A stretch of 64,000 bases of DNA from Aspidapion aeneum (GCA_963576565.1 OY755048.1:10269984-10333983), one strand, 5' to 3'; shown: positions 11,529 through 37,418, counted from the stretch's first letter. Notes: generated by a model from the letters alone, not told the origin. Made by a program: numbers and translations.

Positions 11529-13447
11529 TTCTGCACTAAAAAAAAATATTACACTTATTATCTTATGCACAAACAAAAAATTTATAAACTGGCTGCATAC
11601 TCTCTGGTAGACAATTTTGCTTTGGGTTACAAAATTATTTATTGAATTGCTTTTTTATCTTTAAAAAAATGTAATTATCACTATCATCACAAATTTAGTA
11701 TCATCATTCATAACTAATAAATTGTCATTACAGTGAAGTGGACATTCTATAAGCTTCCTGTATAGAGTTTTGGTGTCCATTTACTGTGCTGCAAAAGAAC
11801 CCAACAAGAAATCCGGGAGTTTGAAAGGGTTCGAATATCTTTTTCTTTACCCTGTTTATATCAATAGAAGTTGGCACAAAAGAGGATGGTAGGTCAAAAT
11901 TTTTAATTATTGTACCATTATCAATTTTAAAATACCTACTTTAAGTGGGTATACGTGTAACATTTTTGTAAATAATATTATCTTATCCAAACAAATATAC
12001 TTCAATGCCAATTTTTTTTAACTTACCAACGAAATTTTTTTCCCAGTTTTTTGTCATCAATTTATTTTATATATTTTTTAATTTTCGGAACATGATAATA
12101 AATATCCTTAACCTAACTTTCTATTCATTCGTGTTAGCAGCGAATATAAATGCACCCTAGACACGAGAGTAAATAACTTGTTTTATTTTTTTTAAACTTT
12201 TTATTTCATAAAAACTTATGGGTTAAATCCTGAGTTATAGATTCCAAATTTAGAGTGCTTGCAAAACATACCCCGTCAGATGGTGAGATATTTGGGCTCT
12301 CTATTTTTTTCCAGATGCAGAACAATTTTCTCCCCAACCTTTGAGAAGGGTTTTAGGTTCGTTAGCAATTTCGCAAGATTTGATAATTTCTTAATCAATG
12401 ATTTCCAAGCTTAACACCACTGTTTAACTTTTTTTAATTTTTGTAGAAATGGGTTTATGAATTTCCAATTCTTTGTAGAGTTTTTACCTGTATTTCTTAT
12501 GCTTCTTAAAATTAGAATTTTAGCGGATTTCATTTTATTATTTATGATTTTAAACTATTTTTAATTCATAGTCAAATTAAATATTTAATAAATATATATT
12601 TTTTCCTTATAAATGTAATCTCCACATCACATCAAGAAATTATTTAATTATCCATCCCTATTTTCGCGAGAATTAAATTTAATAGTATATTCTGCTTCTT
12701 TTGATATTGAGTAATAATTTAAGTTATTACTTAAAAAGGCAAAACACAAAAGTTTTTAACTTTTTCTTTGAGTTAAATTTTTGGTTATGTATTTTTGATT
12801 TCTTTACTTAGACTTTAACTGTTTTTTGAATAAAATGATTGTTTAAAAGACTATAATCCGATAGGGTGATACTTTCTACTTTTAGAGCACAATTTAATTT
12901 ATTGTGCAGATCTAAAAGCACATGATTGAAAATACTTTTAGAGTGTTGATTATCGCCGTGTTTTTATACATTTTGCGAAAACAAGTTTTGCACTCAGAAT
13001 AGGGTTTAACTAATGTGGAAAATGATCTTGAAAGTTTATTACAATTTGTTTACTGATGCTTAAAGTGATTTCTTGCTCTTGACCCTTCTTATTCGATGAC
13101 TAAGAAAAAAACGCTCTACGCAGGCGCTTTTCCAAACCCGTTCATAATTTAGGAATGGGATTTCTCATCTATATAACGTTCCTTTTTCAATACTTATAGA
13201 AAACAAGAGCAGATATATTTTTCAGACCACTGGTGGTCTATTCTTGAATTTAAGTAGTCTGTCCTCAAATGGATCGCCCGGTCGAATGTGTGTTGAATGG
13301 GCCCTCTGCTTTAAATCGAACATAGAGCGTAAAATATACAGGTATAGAAGTGCGCGGTGCGGTGCTTCAATATCGAATAAAAAACACCGGGTGCCAAAGC
13401 AAATACTTTATTTCTGAGGTGTTTCAATAAATTAAACATTTCTAAAG
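11529..13447. promoter_or_regulatory. Divergent intergenic region between SLC35B4 and CRMP starts
   Basis: About 1.9 kb separates the two start codons, which point away from each other, so both promoters must lie here unless further 5'UTR exons exist elsewhere. I see no convincing TATA box or initiator. The segment next to CRMP (about 13330-13447) contains the most GC-rich stretch (GTGCGCGGTGCGGTGC). No gene or transposon is recognised in the interval. Confidence 0.35.
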
Positions 13448-26632
<13,185 letters not shown>

Positions 26633-27964
26633 AAAAATATAAAAATGCAAGAGTTTCGCTTGAAAATGTTGCTTTATGTATGTATTTGTTTAAAACATAT
26701 TATCACAAATAATATATTATAATATGCGGTTCTATTTATTTAAAAAAAAAGTCATGTGTAAAAAATCAAAATAATTTAAACAAAGTGTTCAAAATACATG
26801 ACGTTAAGCACCAAAGCATTGTCATTTAAGACTTTTTTAATTTATTTTAATTCATATTAGTTTTTGTTATTAATTATACGTAATTTTTGTAAGGATGTAC
26901 CTGTTATTTTGTCACACTTTTTATTTAGTTTTAGCTGTCATTCATTAACGCTACATACGTACAAGCTTCAGAACGATTGAGACAACTAAGTTTAATTTTT
27001 TTGAGATCTAAAAAAGTTTTCACTAAATATGTTTCGAGAACATCTGTGGTTCTGGCCCAGAAATAGGCTTTAAATTTGTAAGTTCTGCACTGGAATGTGA
27101 ACCTAAAAATAATATCAACACACGTACTTTGTCTCGCTTGTGTTTAACATATTCGATAACATTATGTTAAGTTTAAAAAATATTTAGAAAGTAAATTGTT
27201 CAAAATTTTGAGAAACATTTTTTAAAAAGACACTGCCTTAGATACTTTTTGATATAGGTACAATAAAATTTGACTTTTTTACTTTGGCTTTAGCAAGCTT
27301 TTATGGATGTTATAAAATTTCTGAAACTGATCATGTTTATGTATAGGTTGTCAGTGTCGTATATTGTAATGCTTAGACCCAATAATATGCTTAGTTAGAA
27401 AATTAAACGACAAATCTTTTTTAATAGCAATTTTAAACCCTTTTAGTCTGGATTTATAAATTCTTGTTTGTTGACTGTGCAGAGGGGTGGATCGAGGAGT
27501 GCTTTTCACAATTTATAAGATGGACCGGATAATAAAAAATATCTTGAAAAATACCTATTTTAATTTCGAAGTTTCAAACCCATTTTAAGCAGAAATTTAA
27601 ACAAATTAGCAGCGACTATCTGATCCAACCTAAGCGAGGTAGGGTTGGACGTACTTTGCAATTGGCAAACAAAAACTTTCTATTTCAGACCTAATATTTT
27701 TTAATAGGTAGCTAATTTGTAATGAGAACTATAGCTAAATATAATTTGTTTTTCTTTACATATAAAACATATTTATACAATACTTATTGAATTTAATGTA
27801 CCTATTTTATTGTTCAAGTTTATTTTTGTGTTTTGAATATTTTAATAATAAATCCATGCACAAAACCTTTTTTGTAAGTTCAAGTTTGTATTATTACAAT
27901 CAAGTTTAGAGATAAAATAATTAATAAGTTGTGTTGGTAGGTTATTTTTATTCGGACAATAGTT
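26633..27964 (+). other. CRMP 3'UTR and downstream sequence
   Basis: AT-rich sequence follows the CRMP stop codon. Part is presumably 3'UTR; an AATAAA lies near 27847, but the true polyadenylation site cannot be decided from sequence. No other gene or transposon is recognised before the piggyBac target site. Confidence 0.4.
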
Positions 27965-27968
27965 TTAA

Positions 27969-30415
27969 CCCTTTGCTTCCGAGAAGACATATTTTTTGAA
28001 ATTATTGATAATATTGAAATCAATGCTTCCTTAGGACTTTAGAACACATAAAAAATTACTAAAATTTTTTTTTTTTATGTATTTTTTTTGTAATGCTATG
28101 GTTTCACCATGTAACCACTAGGAAACTATGGTTTTTTTCATTATTTAAAAAAAAATAATATTAAAGTCAAAACGATTTATTTTTATAAGAAAACATGGTA
28201 CTACTTCTTATGAAACAGTAAAAAACAATTTTTCTTATCCGAAAGGCACAATCCTACTTTGCAGCTCGTGCAAGACCATCTGGTTCTGTGCGGATTTTTA
28301 CTGGAACTGCACAAGGCACATCTTCTTGAGGTTCCATGTTCTGGCATGTGTAAACACTCCGTAAAGCGATTTTCATAAGGCACTGCTTTTTTGAAATGAC
28401 ATGTTGTTGGAGAGCTTTTACATGAATTTTTCTGAGAATCGACTTTTCTTGGAGGACCAATCAAGCCTGCTGCTACAGAGATCCTATAAAATTTAAGGTT
28501 GGGCACGGATGATTCTGCTTTTTGTTTATATATAATAAAAGAGTTAAGTACACACAGGTCTACAAAGTACCAAATTATTCTGTGCCACCATTTTTTTGAC
28601 TTTCTATCTATCTCATAAATGGACTTCAGCATGTCAGCTTTGTCAACGTAGCCCATGTGTTGATTGTAGTCTTTTACCATTGTCGAGCATTCTATGTCTT
28701 GTGAGCTTCCATCTTTTTGTTTCCTCGGTACGTTAGTTATAAGAGCAGGATTATGGTGGTTTCCCAAAAAGTTAACAATCTTTCTATCTTTCCATCTAAC
28801 AAATGTTAGGCCATCTTTGCTTACTCTCCAATCTGATTCCCCTCTAGTTTTTAATTCTTTGTCCCCCTTTATGTCAGTTGGAAGATCTTTTCTATTAGGC
28901 CTCAGAGTACCACAGGCATATATCAGGTCAGATTGAAGAGATTTTTGCAGTTGTACGGAATTAAAAAAGTTATCAAAATATACATGATATCCTTTGCCTA
29001 CCAGATCTCGAGTTAAATTGGAAATCACCCTAGTGCCCAAGTCTTTGTCTGGTTGGTCATTTGTTTTTCCAGTATATATATCAAACTGGCAAACATATCC
29101 AAATTCATCAGCTCTGATCCACACCTTATAACCTCGTTTTATTGGTTTGAGTGGCATATATTGTTTCAAGAAGCTACGACCTTTGAAACGAATCATAGAC
29201 TCGTCGATGGACTGGTTCTTTGATGGAAAGTAGCACTTTCTAAAGGTTTGTGATAAAGTATTTAACAACGGCCGCACTTTGTATAATCTGTCATAATTTG
29301 GCGAATCACGATCAGGCATAAGAGAGTTATCAGCAAGATGGATATTACTCAAGAGCCAGGCAAATCTATCTCTTGTCATTACGGAACTAATGTATTGATC
29401 TCTCAACTCAGGCTTTGACGACCAATAGTCGGTATAACTAGGCAATTTTTTTATACCCATCAGTATATTTATGCCTATAAAAGTTTTCATTTCTTTGGAG
29501 TTGGTATGCGTAAATGAGGAGTCTCCTCCACGCTTTTGAAGGGCATAGAGGTTCGTTTGAAATACCAGTACTTCAATGAAATTTTCAGGAAATAACGCCA
29601 AAAACACCTCAAGTGGCGTGTCCATATCATCAGTAGTTTGTGGTCCAGTTTTTTCCGTAAATTCCTTGATGTTCTTGATACAGTGGTCGACTGATTTTGT
29701 CCATATTGTTTTTTTGTTTATTTCTCGAGTGCGGATCACAGATAAAGGTTCAAGGTCCTCTTCGTCCCAAGAATCTTCAGCAGAAATATTACTCAAAACC
29801 TCCATATCAATGTCTTGAATACCACTCGTTTCATCTTGAAAAATTATCGGCATGTCCTCAAAGTTAGTTAAATTATTGCTGATAATGCCGTCTTCTTCTT
29901 CGTCAGTATCAATCTCAGACTCACCGCCCGACGGAATTTCCTCCAACATGGTGTAAAGGTCTTGAGAATCCAGGTCCTCAAGTTCTTTCAATGTATATCT
30001 TTTTTTTTCTAAAACAAAAAAAAAATGTTTTAGTTTCCTACTGGTTTCGCCGTGAAACCGTCAAGTTTAATTGTCAATAAAAACCATATTTACAAAAAAA
30101 ATATATCAGTGAGCTTATAAATAATATTTTAACACATTTATACTTATATACTAGTAAAAAAACTTACCTGCCATGGTCAAAAACACAAAAAAACACCTCT
30201 TTTACCATATAACCTCAAAACGCCTGTGCACAAAGATAAATCGCAAGCTATTGGCCGACCTACGAATATACGGCGACCTTTGCAGCAGCGAAATATATTG
30301 GAGCACGCTATATAGATGGCGTCTGGTGTTGTGGTTCCACGCAGAGTCCATTAGGAACGTAACAAAAAATTTTTGAATATGAGGTTTTACGGTGAAACCA
30401 CTAGGAAGCAAAGGG
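27969..30415 (-). mobile_element. Complete piggyBac-family DNA transposon
   Basis: Perfect 12-bp terminal inverted repeats (CCCTTTGCTTCC at 27969-27980, GGAAGCAAAGGG at 30404-30415) are flanked by TTAA on each side (27965-27968 and 30416-30419), the family's exact target. The 2447-bp element holds one uninterrupted transposase on the minus strand with a short leader intron. Subterminal motifs recur at both ends: AACCACTAGGAA at 28113-28124 and 30396-30407, its inverse variant at 30035-30046, and GGTTTCACC at 28100-28108 against GGTGAAACC at 30391-30399. No decay is visible, so it is a young and possibly mobile copy. Confidence 0.97.
28201..30174 (-). CDS. piggyBac-type transposase, two coding exons
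   Basis: Exon 1 is 30174-30168 (ATGGCAG), followed by donor GTAAGTT. The intron is 30167-30009 (159 bp, acceptor TTTTGTTTTAG). Exon 2 runs 30008-28201. Phases fit: the seven-base exon plus AA makes GAA, giving a start MAEKKRYTLKELED and about 604 aa. Without splicing, the first in-frame ATG of exon 2 lies about 14 codons further in. The N-terminus is acidic. The RNase-H-like DDE core shows SIDESM (D271), YFDNFF (D348), GYVD (D458) and KADM (D461) in spliced numbering, matching the family's four aspartates in order and spacing. The C-terminal cysteine/histidine-rich domain (CALC..WSC..CKVGLC..FH) used for end binding is complete. It acts in the nucleus, cutting at TTAA and excising without footprint. 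No stop or frameshift is visible. Confidence 0.95.
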
Positions 30416-30671
30416 TTAAGTACCAAAGCTACCTAACAGAATTAATAAAATAAAATTTTATTTAAAAATTATAGAATTTAATTTTTTATTTATTTTAATT
30501 TTTAAGACACTTTCGATCTAAATTAAAAAGGGCACTTTTTACCAGTAGAAGAAAGAATTTATAAATATAAAAACTAAAAACTTTCACTATTACAATGCTG
30601 TCGTACAAAGCAAAAACCTAGTTTCGAAAGTGTGCTTTTTATATGGGAAATTTACTCCAATTTTCCTTCTT

Positions 30672-30918
30672 TGTTTGAAACTCCTAGACAATGATTGAGT
30701 AGAAACAAAATTTCAGACTGCCATTGTCTTTATAATATTTTAAACACGACGGTTCGGTTAGTATGTATCTCTAAGCGTTTTCAAGTGTAAAACTGTTTTA
30801 CACTTGAAAACGGGTAGGAATACTTACTAACCGAAACGTCGTGTTTAAAATAAATTTAAGACAATGGAAGGCCGAAATTTTGTGTCTACCCAATTTACCT
30901 TGTTTCGAAGTTCTTTAC
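30672..30918. repeat. Near-complete palindrome
   Basis: Centred at about 30794 (GTGTAAAACTGTTTTACAC), pairing continues outward through TTTTCAAG, GGTTAGTA, AAACACGACG, CCATTGTCTT and ACAAAATTTC on each side. The core arms of about 95 bp have essentially no spacer, and similarity extends weakly further. It probably represents a foldback MITE. No target duplication is identified. Confidence 0.8.
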
Positions 30919-32518
30919 AACGTGTAAAAATTTCGAAAATCTATCAATTTGTTCTTGAGATATTTACCTAAAAACTACCAACCAAGAATTTTACAATCGA
31001 CAAATTGCTATCTATTTTGTAATCGTAACCATTTCTTAATTATTGTAGTAAGTATGATTTTTAGTACTCACAACTAAATATTACATAGTTATAAAAAACG
31101 GTTATTTATTGAGTAATTCCACGACAAATAATCCAATGGGGGTAGCTGTCATGTCACGAAAAAATCCAAATTTTGATAACAAGTATTAGTGTCCTTAGGA
31201 ATACCAAATTAACAATTTTTAATTTTTAATGTCGCCTCCCGTATTTTACAGGCCACTTTAAAAGTAAAAAAAAGAAGAAAATCAGTTATGGCCTTTTTTT
31301 TTTATTTATATTGTATTAAATCTTATGTAAAAACAAATTTGATGGAAGAAATCTTTAATATTGGTTGGATAATCCTCTACAGAAAAAAAATTAACCTGAC
31401 TTTTTTGACATGGCAAAAATAGTTTTTAAAAAATAGTAAATTTTATGATTTTCTCGATTTTTAATTATTTACACCGGCACCGGTGCGAAATATGGTCCAT
31501 CAAAAAAAAGTCTATACGCACATTAAAGCTCAGTAGCTTGACTATCATACAAGGCAAAAGAAAAATTTCTAGGTCTATTGCTGTCAGCAAACGAAATTTT
31601 TTAAAATTGGAAAAACCGCAAAAACCTCAGAATTGGAATTTTGACTAAAAAAATTGTCATGTCTATCTATAAAAACTTCGCTGGTGCCTTGTTTTACTTG
31701 ACAATGTATCGTCTAAATAAAAGTAAAATAAAAAATCTGGGTCTGTCATTTTAACATCAACTTTTAAGCTATTTGGTTAAAGCATGTAAAAAATCAAATT
31801 TTTTTATTGAGTCGCAAAAGGAAAAAAATTATGTATAAAAATCATGGTCAGGGGATCCTATTTATAGCCACATACTGTTTTGCGTGACATCCTAGTGTGT
31901 GGGTTTAAGTTCCATCTTCGTACACTGTCGGAAATTTTTTTTTAGTTTTAACAATACATTTTTGGTGAGCCACGGATATTAATTAGTTTGTTTCTTTGGT
32001 AAATGAAATCTTTCCAAGGCCATTAAATAACTTCGCCTAAAGATTGAATTTTTCTGAAAGAAGAAATAAATGGTTTTCCAGGACTTTGCTTTTACTCAAG
32101 CCCCCTCTCCCAACCCCCTTGGAAAATTCTGCATACGCCACTGGGCATTAAAAAAACTAACTACAAAACTAACGTATGGTAAAAGCCCATGTGATGCGTT
32201 TGGAGGTACTGTGAAACGATTTGTTTTACATTAAAATCTCAAACAAACAACAACTGGACACCATTCTTTCACTCCTCTGGATGATTTAACTATAGATGCT
32301 AAATTTACTTCAAGCTCAGAAAAAAAATTAGTTCGGTTTCTGAAATTATAGAACCCAACTTCTTTTCCGATTTTTTAAATATGACAGTAGGTAACTACTA
32401 AAAAAGTAAATAAACTTTTAAAAAATTTGTGTAGTGACCTTATGAAGAGAGTTTAGATCATAATTTATTGAACAGTGCTCTTATAAATAAACTTTACCTT
32501 CTGATAAACCTTAATTTG

Positions 32519-32677
32519 CAGGGGCGGATCTAGAAACTTGATTTTGGGGGAAAATATCATAATAAATATTTCACAAAACTATTTTGCATAGTGACCAGGA
32601 GGTGTATTCTGTGTGTCAAAACTGAGTAAAGTTTCAGATTTGGGGGTGGGGCATCCCCCCCCGTAGATCGACGCCTG
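32519..32677. mobile_element. hAT-like MITE (CAGGGGCGGATCTAG ends)
   Basis: The ends are CAGGGGCGGATCTAG and, inverted, GTAGATCGACGCCTG. The flanking repeat TAATTTG (32512-32518 and 32678-32684) is 7 bp perfect. The interior of 159 bp includes a C run and ATATTTCACAAAACTATTT. Confidence 0.88.
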
Positions 32678-33722
32678 TAATTTGTGATGCAATTTAACAT
32701 CACTAAAAATATTAAAATAAGAAAAAATGTGTAGTGACCTTAAGGATTACAGACCCAGGTTTTTTTATTCTTGTTTTTAAAAGTATATGATACAGTGAAA
32801 AATTTATCCTACTTGATTACCACCAGCACCCCGATAGACAGGGTCATTTTTGATGCTGAAGTTACGGGATTTCTCAGACATTCTTTACTTCTTCGTGGAA
32901 CTCCAAGGCAACGTCTACTTTTTAAATATGTTTTATACAAGGAAGATATAGTCCTTGAGTATAGCTTTCCAACACTGTATCAAAAATTTCAGAAAACATT
33001 ACATTTATACCCCAAAAAAATATGAAAACTTCGATAATTTCTGCGTTTTTTGGATATTCTCTAAATTGCTCTAATTAAGCCAGTATAAGATTTTGCTAAA
33101 CATCACATTTTTTTGAAAACTACTTTTATGCATGTTTTCAAAATTATAGGTTAATTTTTTTTAGGTGCTGTTTACTATGAGCATAGTTTTTTTCTTTAAA
33201 GTCCCATTTTGCCCGTTTTTAGACTGTTCAAATGCGTGTACAACAGACTAATTGGATTAAAAATTCTAAAATTGTGCAAAAGTGGTTAAGCATAAGCTGT
33301 TTCATTTAGTAAGCATGATTAAAGAAAAAAATTAAATGTCAGGGCAACAATTTTTTTGGAAATTGAATGACTTGGCGTGGAATTGCTCTATTATACCTTT
33401 TACTAATGCAGTATTTGTTTTTCCAGAAATATTTATTTTTAAGAGTGGGATTGACATTTCCAGTAAATCTAATTTTCTCGGTTTGAAAAACAAGTTACAA
33501 AATCAAGGTTGCCTTTAACGAATGTTCAGAAATAAATATAAGGACGCAAAAGTGTGGCTTTTGGGCATTTTAGAATATTACATACAAAACCTATCCAAAA
33601 AAGCCTTTGGACTACAATATAAAACTTATTCTATAGTATAGAAGGTAGATTTGTTGGTACTTTATTAGTAGTAAACTACACTTTGGTTTATGATAATCGA
33701 ATATTGAATATACAATCATAAC

Positions 33723-34827
33723 CAGTGCCGGTTTAAGGGCCTAACGGGCCCTAGGCACTAGCGGTAAGACGGGCCCTCCCACTTAGCAAAGCCGCTAAAA
33801 ACACAAATAGATTCAGTGGGACAACTTGAATTTGACAAGAAAAATTCAAGTATTTGAGTCGAATTTACAGACAGCATGGATATTCAATATGTGAAACTAA
33901 ACTTTCAGATGCCAACAATTATTATGATATGCCTATCCGGGGTCAAAGAAGTCTGTTGACGCCTAGAATTTTGCCCAGTAAGTCAATTTATATAAAATTA
34001 ACAAAAATAAATGGATCCATGACGGATTTGATACCTTCCTAGCCCATTAGCACACCCCAAGTGAACTCCATGTTATATTAGCCTTGAAAAGTTTTTTGTA
34101 AATATCTCAGAAGCCAAAGCTTCTACAAAGTTTTTGGATTTACCACAAATTATGGAGAAAAATGTCCAAAAACTGTCATTAGCATTAATAGATTTTTAAC
34201 TGAAACCTGATCAGCTCGTTACAGTGTCGAACACTATTTTACCTGAAAATTTCATGAACATCGGTTCAGCACACACACACACACACACCTAGATTGACGT
34301 CACGACGAGATTATTATTTATCTAAAAAAAAAAATTGTCAGAAACAATACTTTCTCCAGGCATTGCTGCGCAGGCTAGGAAGGTAAAAATTAGGTTTGGC
34401 AGACCATCTTCATGATTTTTTGTATACATTAATTCTAGCAAATTTAAAACTATTCTAATAACTATGTTTTACAAAAACCCGATAAAATATTAATTTTTGA
34501 AAAAAACTTTCATAAGACAATGCCCTTCATGAACTTGTTATGTGCCCCCGTGAATCTGCCACTTTTTGCTAATTACCTATGCAATAGTGCATAGATAAAC
34601 TTTTGGCACCATAAGTTAGTCAAGTCTATTATGTATATACCTAGATTTGAATAGTAGTTTTCCAAAAACAAAACCAAAATTAAAAAAAATATATTTTATT
34701 TTCATTTTATTCTTGCATTTTTTTCAATCACATTAAATTTAAAGTTAAATTGAGTTTTTGTGCCTGGAACACGGATCACCTTTTGTGTGATCCGTGCCTA
34801 GAGTGCATATAGGATAAACCGGCGCTG
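33723..34827. mobile_element. hAT-like element (CAGTGCCGGTTTA ends)
   Basis: The ends CAGTGCCGGTTTA and TAAACCGGCGCTG are inverted with one mismatch. A perfect 8-bp duplication ATCATAAC lies at 33715-33722 and 34828-34835. The subterminal part carries GGGCCCTAGGCAC. No transposase is present; the open frame 33854-34042 spans the junction with the inner element and is not a gene. The element at 34034-34383 is nested inside. Confidence 0.92.
34034..34383. mobile_element. TA-flanked MITE nested in 33723-34827
   Basis: Perfect 11-bp ends CCTTCCTAGCC and GGCTAGGAAGG are flanked by TA on both sides (34032-34033 and 34384-34385), as in Tc1/mariner-type MITEs. Inside is a (CA)8 run (about 34271-34287) and the phrase TTTCATGAACATCGGTTCAG. 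No coding sequence. Confidence 0.85.
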
Positions 34828-37258
34828 ATCATAACTTTTAATAAAGCAAAATTCTGATTGGTTTTTTTTATAAAATGTGTAAATTGAAAAGATAGGGGTT
34901 GACTAATAAAGTGAATCCCTTTTTCGGTTGTTGGAAAGAATGGTTGACAATTTGTGCGAAATGTTTTTCTTTAATCTGTCGTGTTATTGTAGAAAATCTG
35001 GCCAGCTGTTAGATATGGCATCACAACTATACGTAATTATTGTAAAATGAGGGTCGAATTTTACGTAAAAGGGGAATTTTTGGAAAAAGGGGTAGACCGA
35101 TGACAAACATTGTATTATATCAAAACAGGTCGTTGCACGGCCACAGTGTATAAATAATTTATTAACAGTGTTCCTTTTTTAAATAAAACCCTTTGATCTA
35201 ACTCAGGGGGGTGTCTGGATACGTTAGGATACGTTTGCGATGGATTGACAAAGGTTAGGATTACACCGGTTTCGAACTTTCAAAAGCAGGATAATAAAGT
35301 TCAAAGAAAAAAAAACATTAAAAAAAAATTTAAAAAACATTTAAAAAAAAAGATTATTTAAACAAAATGTTTAAAAAAAATGCTTTTCGACAAAATGAGT
35401 TTTGAAAAAATGTTTTCAAAAACGTTTTTATCATAAAATTTTCCGTTTGAAATTTTGTTTCTCAAAAATTTTTGAAAAGAGGTGTTTTCAAAAACTACAT
35501 TTTATGAAATTTCCGCGACCTAATCTGACGCGACGCACAGAGGGGCCAAATGGAGCTAATGTCGGAAATAATTATTTAAACACCCAAAATATTAAAAACA
35601 AAAATAATGTGTATTGGTTATTGTGATATAGGTTAAAATGCACCTGTTTAATATTTTATAAAGCTTTAATATTTGTTTTTTTTACCGGGCGATTTAAAAA
35701 TAGATTTTTTTTTAAAGAAATTTAAGTACTTTTACACAAAAAAGTAATTAAGACTTAAACATTTATTAAAAATGAGTTTAAAAATTCTACATTTTATAAT
35801 ATTTCTGTTTAAGTTATTTAACCTGGCTCATAATATACAGTATGTCCCAAAAGATTTTTTCAAACTTGGAGATAAAATTATGGACACGTCAATTTTGAAA
35901 TAGGAAGAGGAGTCACCTCAAAATACTATATTGTACAGAGTGTCCTCAATAAGACATATACATGCATATTTTTTTACTTATATTGCATCTAAAAACTAAT
36001 TTTACCATTTTCTAAGCCATTTTTATGGTAAATTAATTTTCATCGGTCAAGATGTAAGAGTTAATATTATTAAAACATAAAAAAAAATGACCATTTCACG
36101 AATTTTGACCGTTTATATCTCAAAAACTGTACATAGAAAAACTTAACTTTACTTACATTTTTTTTGTTACATACCCCACTATAACATACTAAAATTATAG
36201 CCAGTTCAACCGAGACAAAAATTCCCCATAAGGCCTGTGTAAACTAGTGCGTGGTCCTTTGATAATCCACTTAACCCTTTCCAAAACAAAGATCTGTCAA
36301 AAAGATATTTTTCAAAAATTTTCGGGCACCTTTCCTAAGTTAAAAATACGAAGTTTGTAAAAGTTTTGGTTCAAAATTTGACTTTCGAAGATTTACCCTC
36401 CCCCCACTCCTTTTAACTAAAGTAACTGTAACCGCTACCATAATTCACTTGGCTATTTACAGGCCTAAAAAGTTGTTTATATCAATTTGATTAAAATCCT
36501 TTATTTTAAAATTTTTTCGAACGAAGCTTTTCCTAATTTTTACGCGTCCGCCATCTTTAAATTTATTGAGTTAATGAAATTTATGTTAAAAAACTATCAA
36601 TCAAATTTTTAGTCAATTAAACAATTTTTATTTAATAAAAATTCGTTAATAAACAAACAAGTTTTTTATTTAAGATGTATAGTTTAATTTCTTTTACTTG
36701 GGTCGTATGTAGGCACTTTATTTTTAATATTAAAAATCTCAAAAAGGCGCAAGAAAGCGCAGCCATTTTTTTTTCATTTTGTTAAGAAACATTCAATTAA
36801 CAAAAAAGTGACAATACTTTTGCTTAACAAAATTTTATCACACACTAAATTATATTTTTTATATTTCTTTAAGGTAAATTCTAATAATAATTGACTTCTT
36901 AGTTTAAAAAATATGATTACTCTATGACAACCTACAGCTAGATATTGGTATTTAGTGTTTTTTGGTTAAATTACCTGTGCTGGATGTCTCCATCGTAAAA
37001 AATTCCATAATTTGTATGTAATTATCATAAAAAGTAAACAGACGCTTTTTAAAGTGTCAAACTCACGTCATACTAAAAAACAAGTGAAAATACTCTGTTG
37101 CATTTTCAGCGCCCACTAGTTTGCTACATAATTTGAGTTTCAGATATTGTATATATCTATTTGTGTTTTTTTAGTTTCTTCCACTTTTACACCCGATTGG
37201 CCCCTTTGTGCGACCTAGAATATACAAGGTTACTGGTAATTCGAGACATTTCTTTGGG
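34828..37258. other. Intergenic sequence with dispersed repeats, no gene
   Basis: About 35205-35530 belongs to a dispersed family with AGGATACGTTTGCGAT, TTGACAAAGGTTAGGAT and long runs of TTTTCAAAAA-like sequence (relatives near 43920 and 46930-47310). At 35842-35960 are ACAGTATGTCCCAAAAG and TACAGAGTGTCCTC, diverged versions of the ACAGGGTGTCC motif. The remainder is plain AT-rich sequence. Confidence 0.45.
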
Positions 37259-37418
37259 CAGGGCCGTCGCTAGGTTAGTGACCGCCTGAAGCAAGAAGGG
37301 GAATGCAGCCCAAAAATCGGTTTAGTTTTTTTTGTGAGTTTTTGAAAAAACCCATCAAAACCCATGCTTAAATATAATATAAGCTAACGAATTATGTCAA
37401 CACTTTTTAGGTCTCTTA

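Larger units (their letters stand above)
30420..33722. other. AT-rich intergenic sequence with small repeats
   Basis: No gene is recognised. It holds the palindrome at 30672-30918, the MITE at 32519-32677 and a solo MITE-like end CATACGCCACTG near 32131-32143 whose partner I cannot find. CACCGGCACCGGTG near 31472 is a short self-complementary motif. Open frames at 31445-31648, 32771-33025 and 33336-33518 have no recognisable domain. Confidence 0.45.

Noticed and set aside
29989..29991. TTG as start codon of the piggyBac transposase
   Set aside because: A short upstream exon with ATG, consensus splice sites and matching phase explains the N-terminus better than a non-ATG start.
32771..33025. 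84-codon open frame after an AAGGATTACAGACC motif
   Set aside because: No recognisable domain, and the surroundings look like diverged intergenic repeat.
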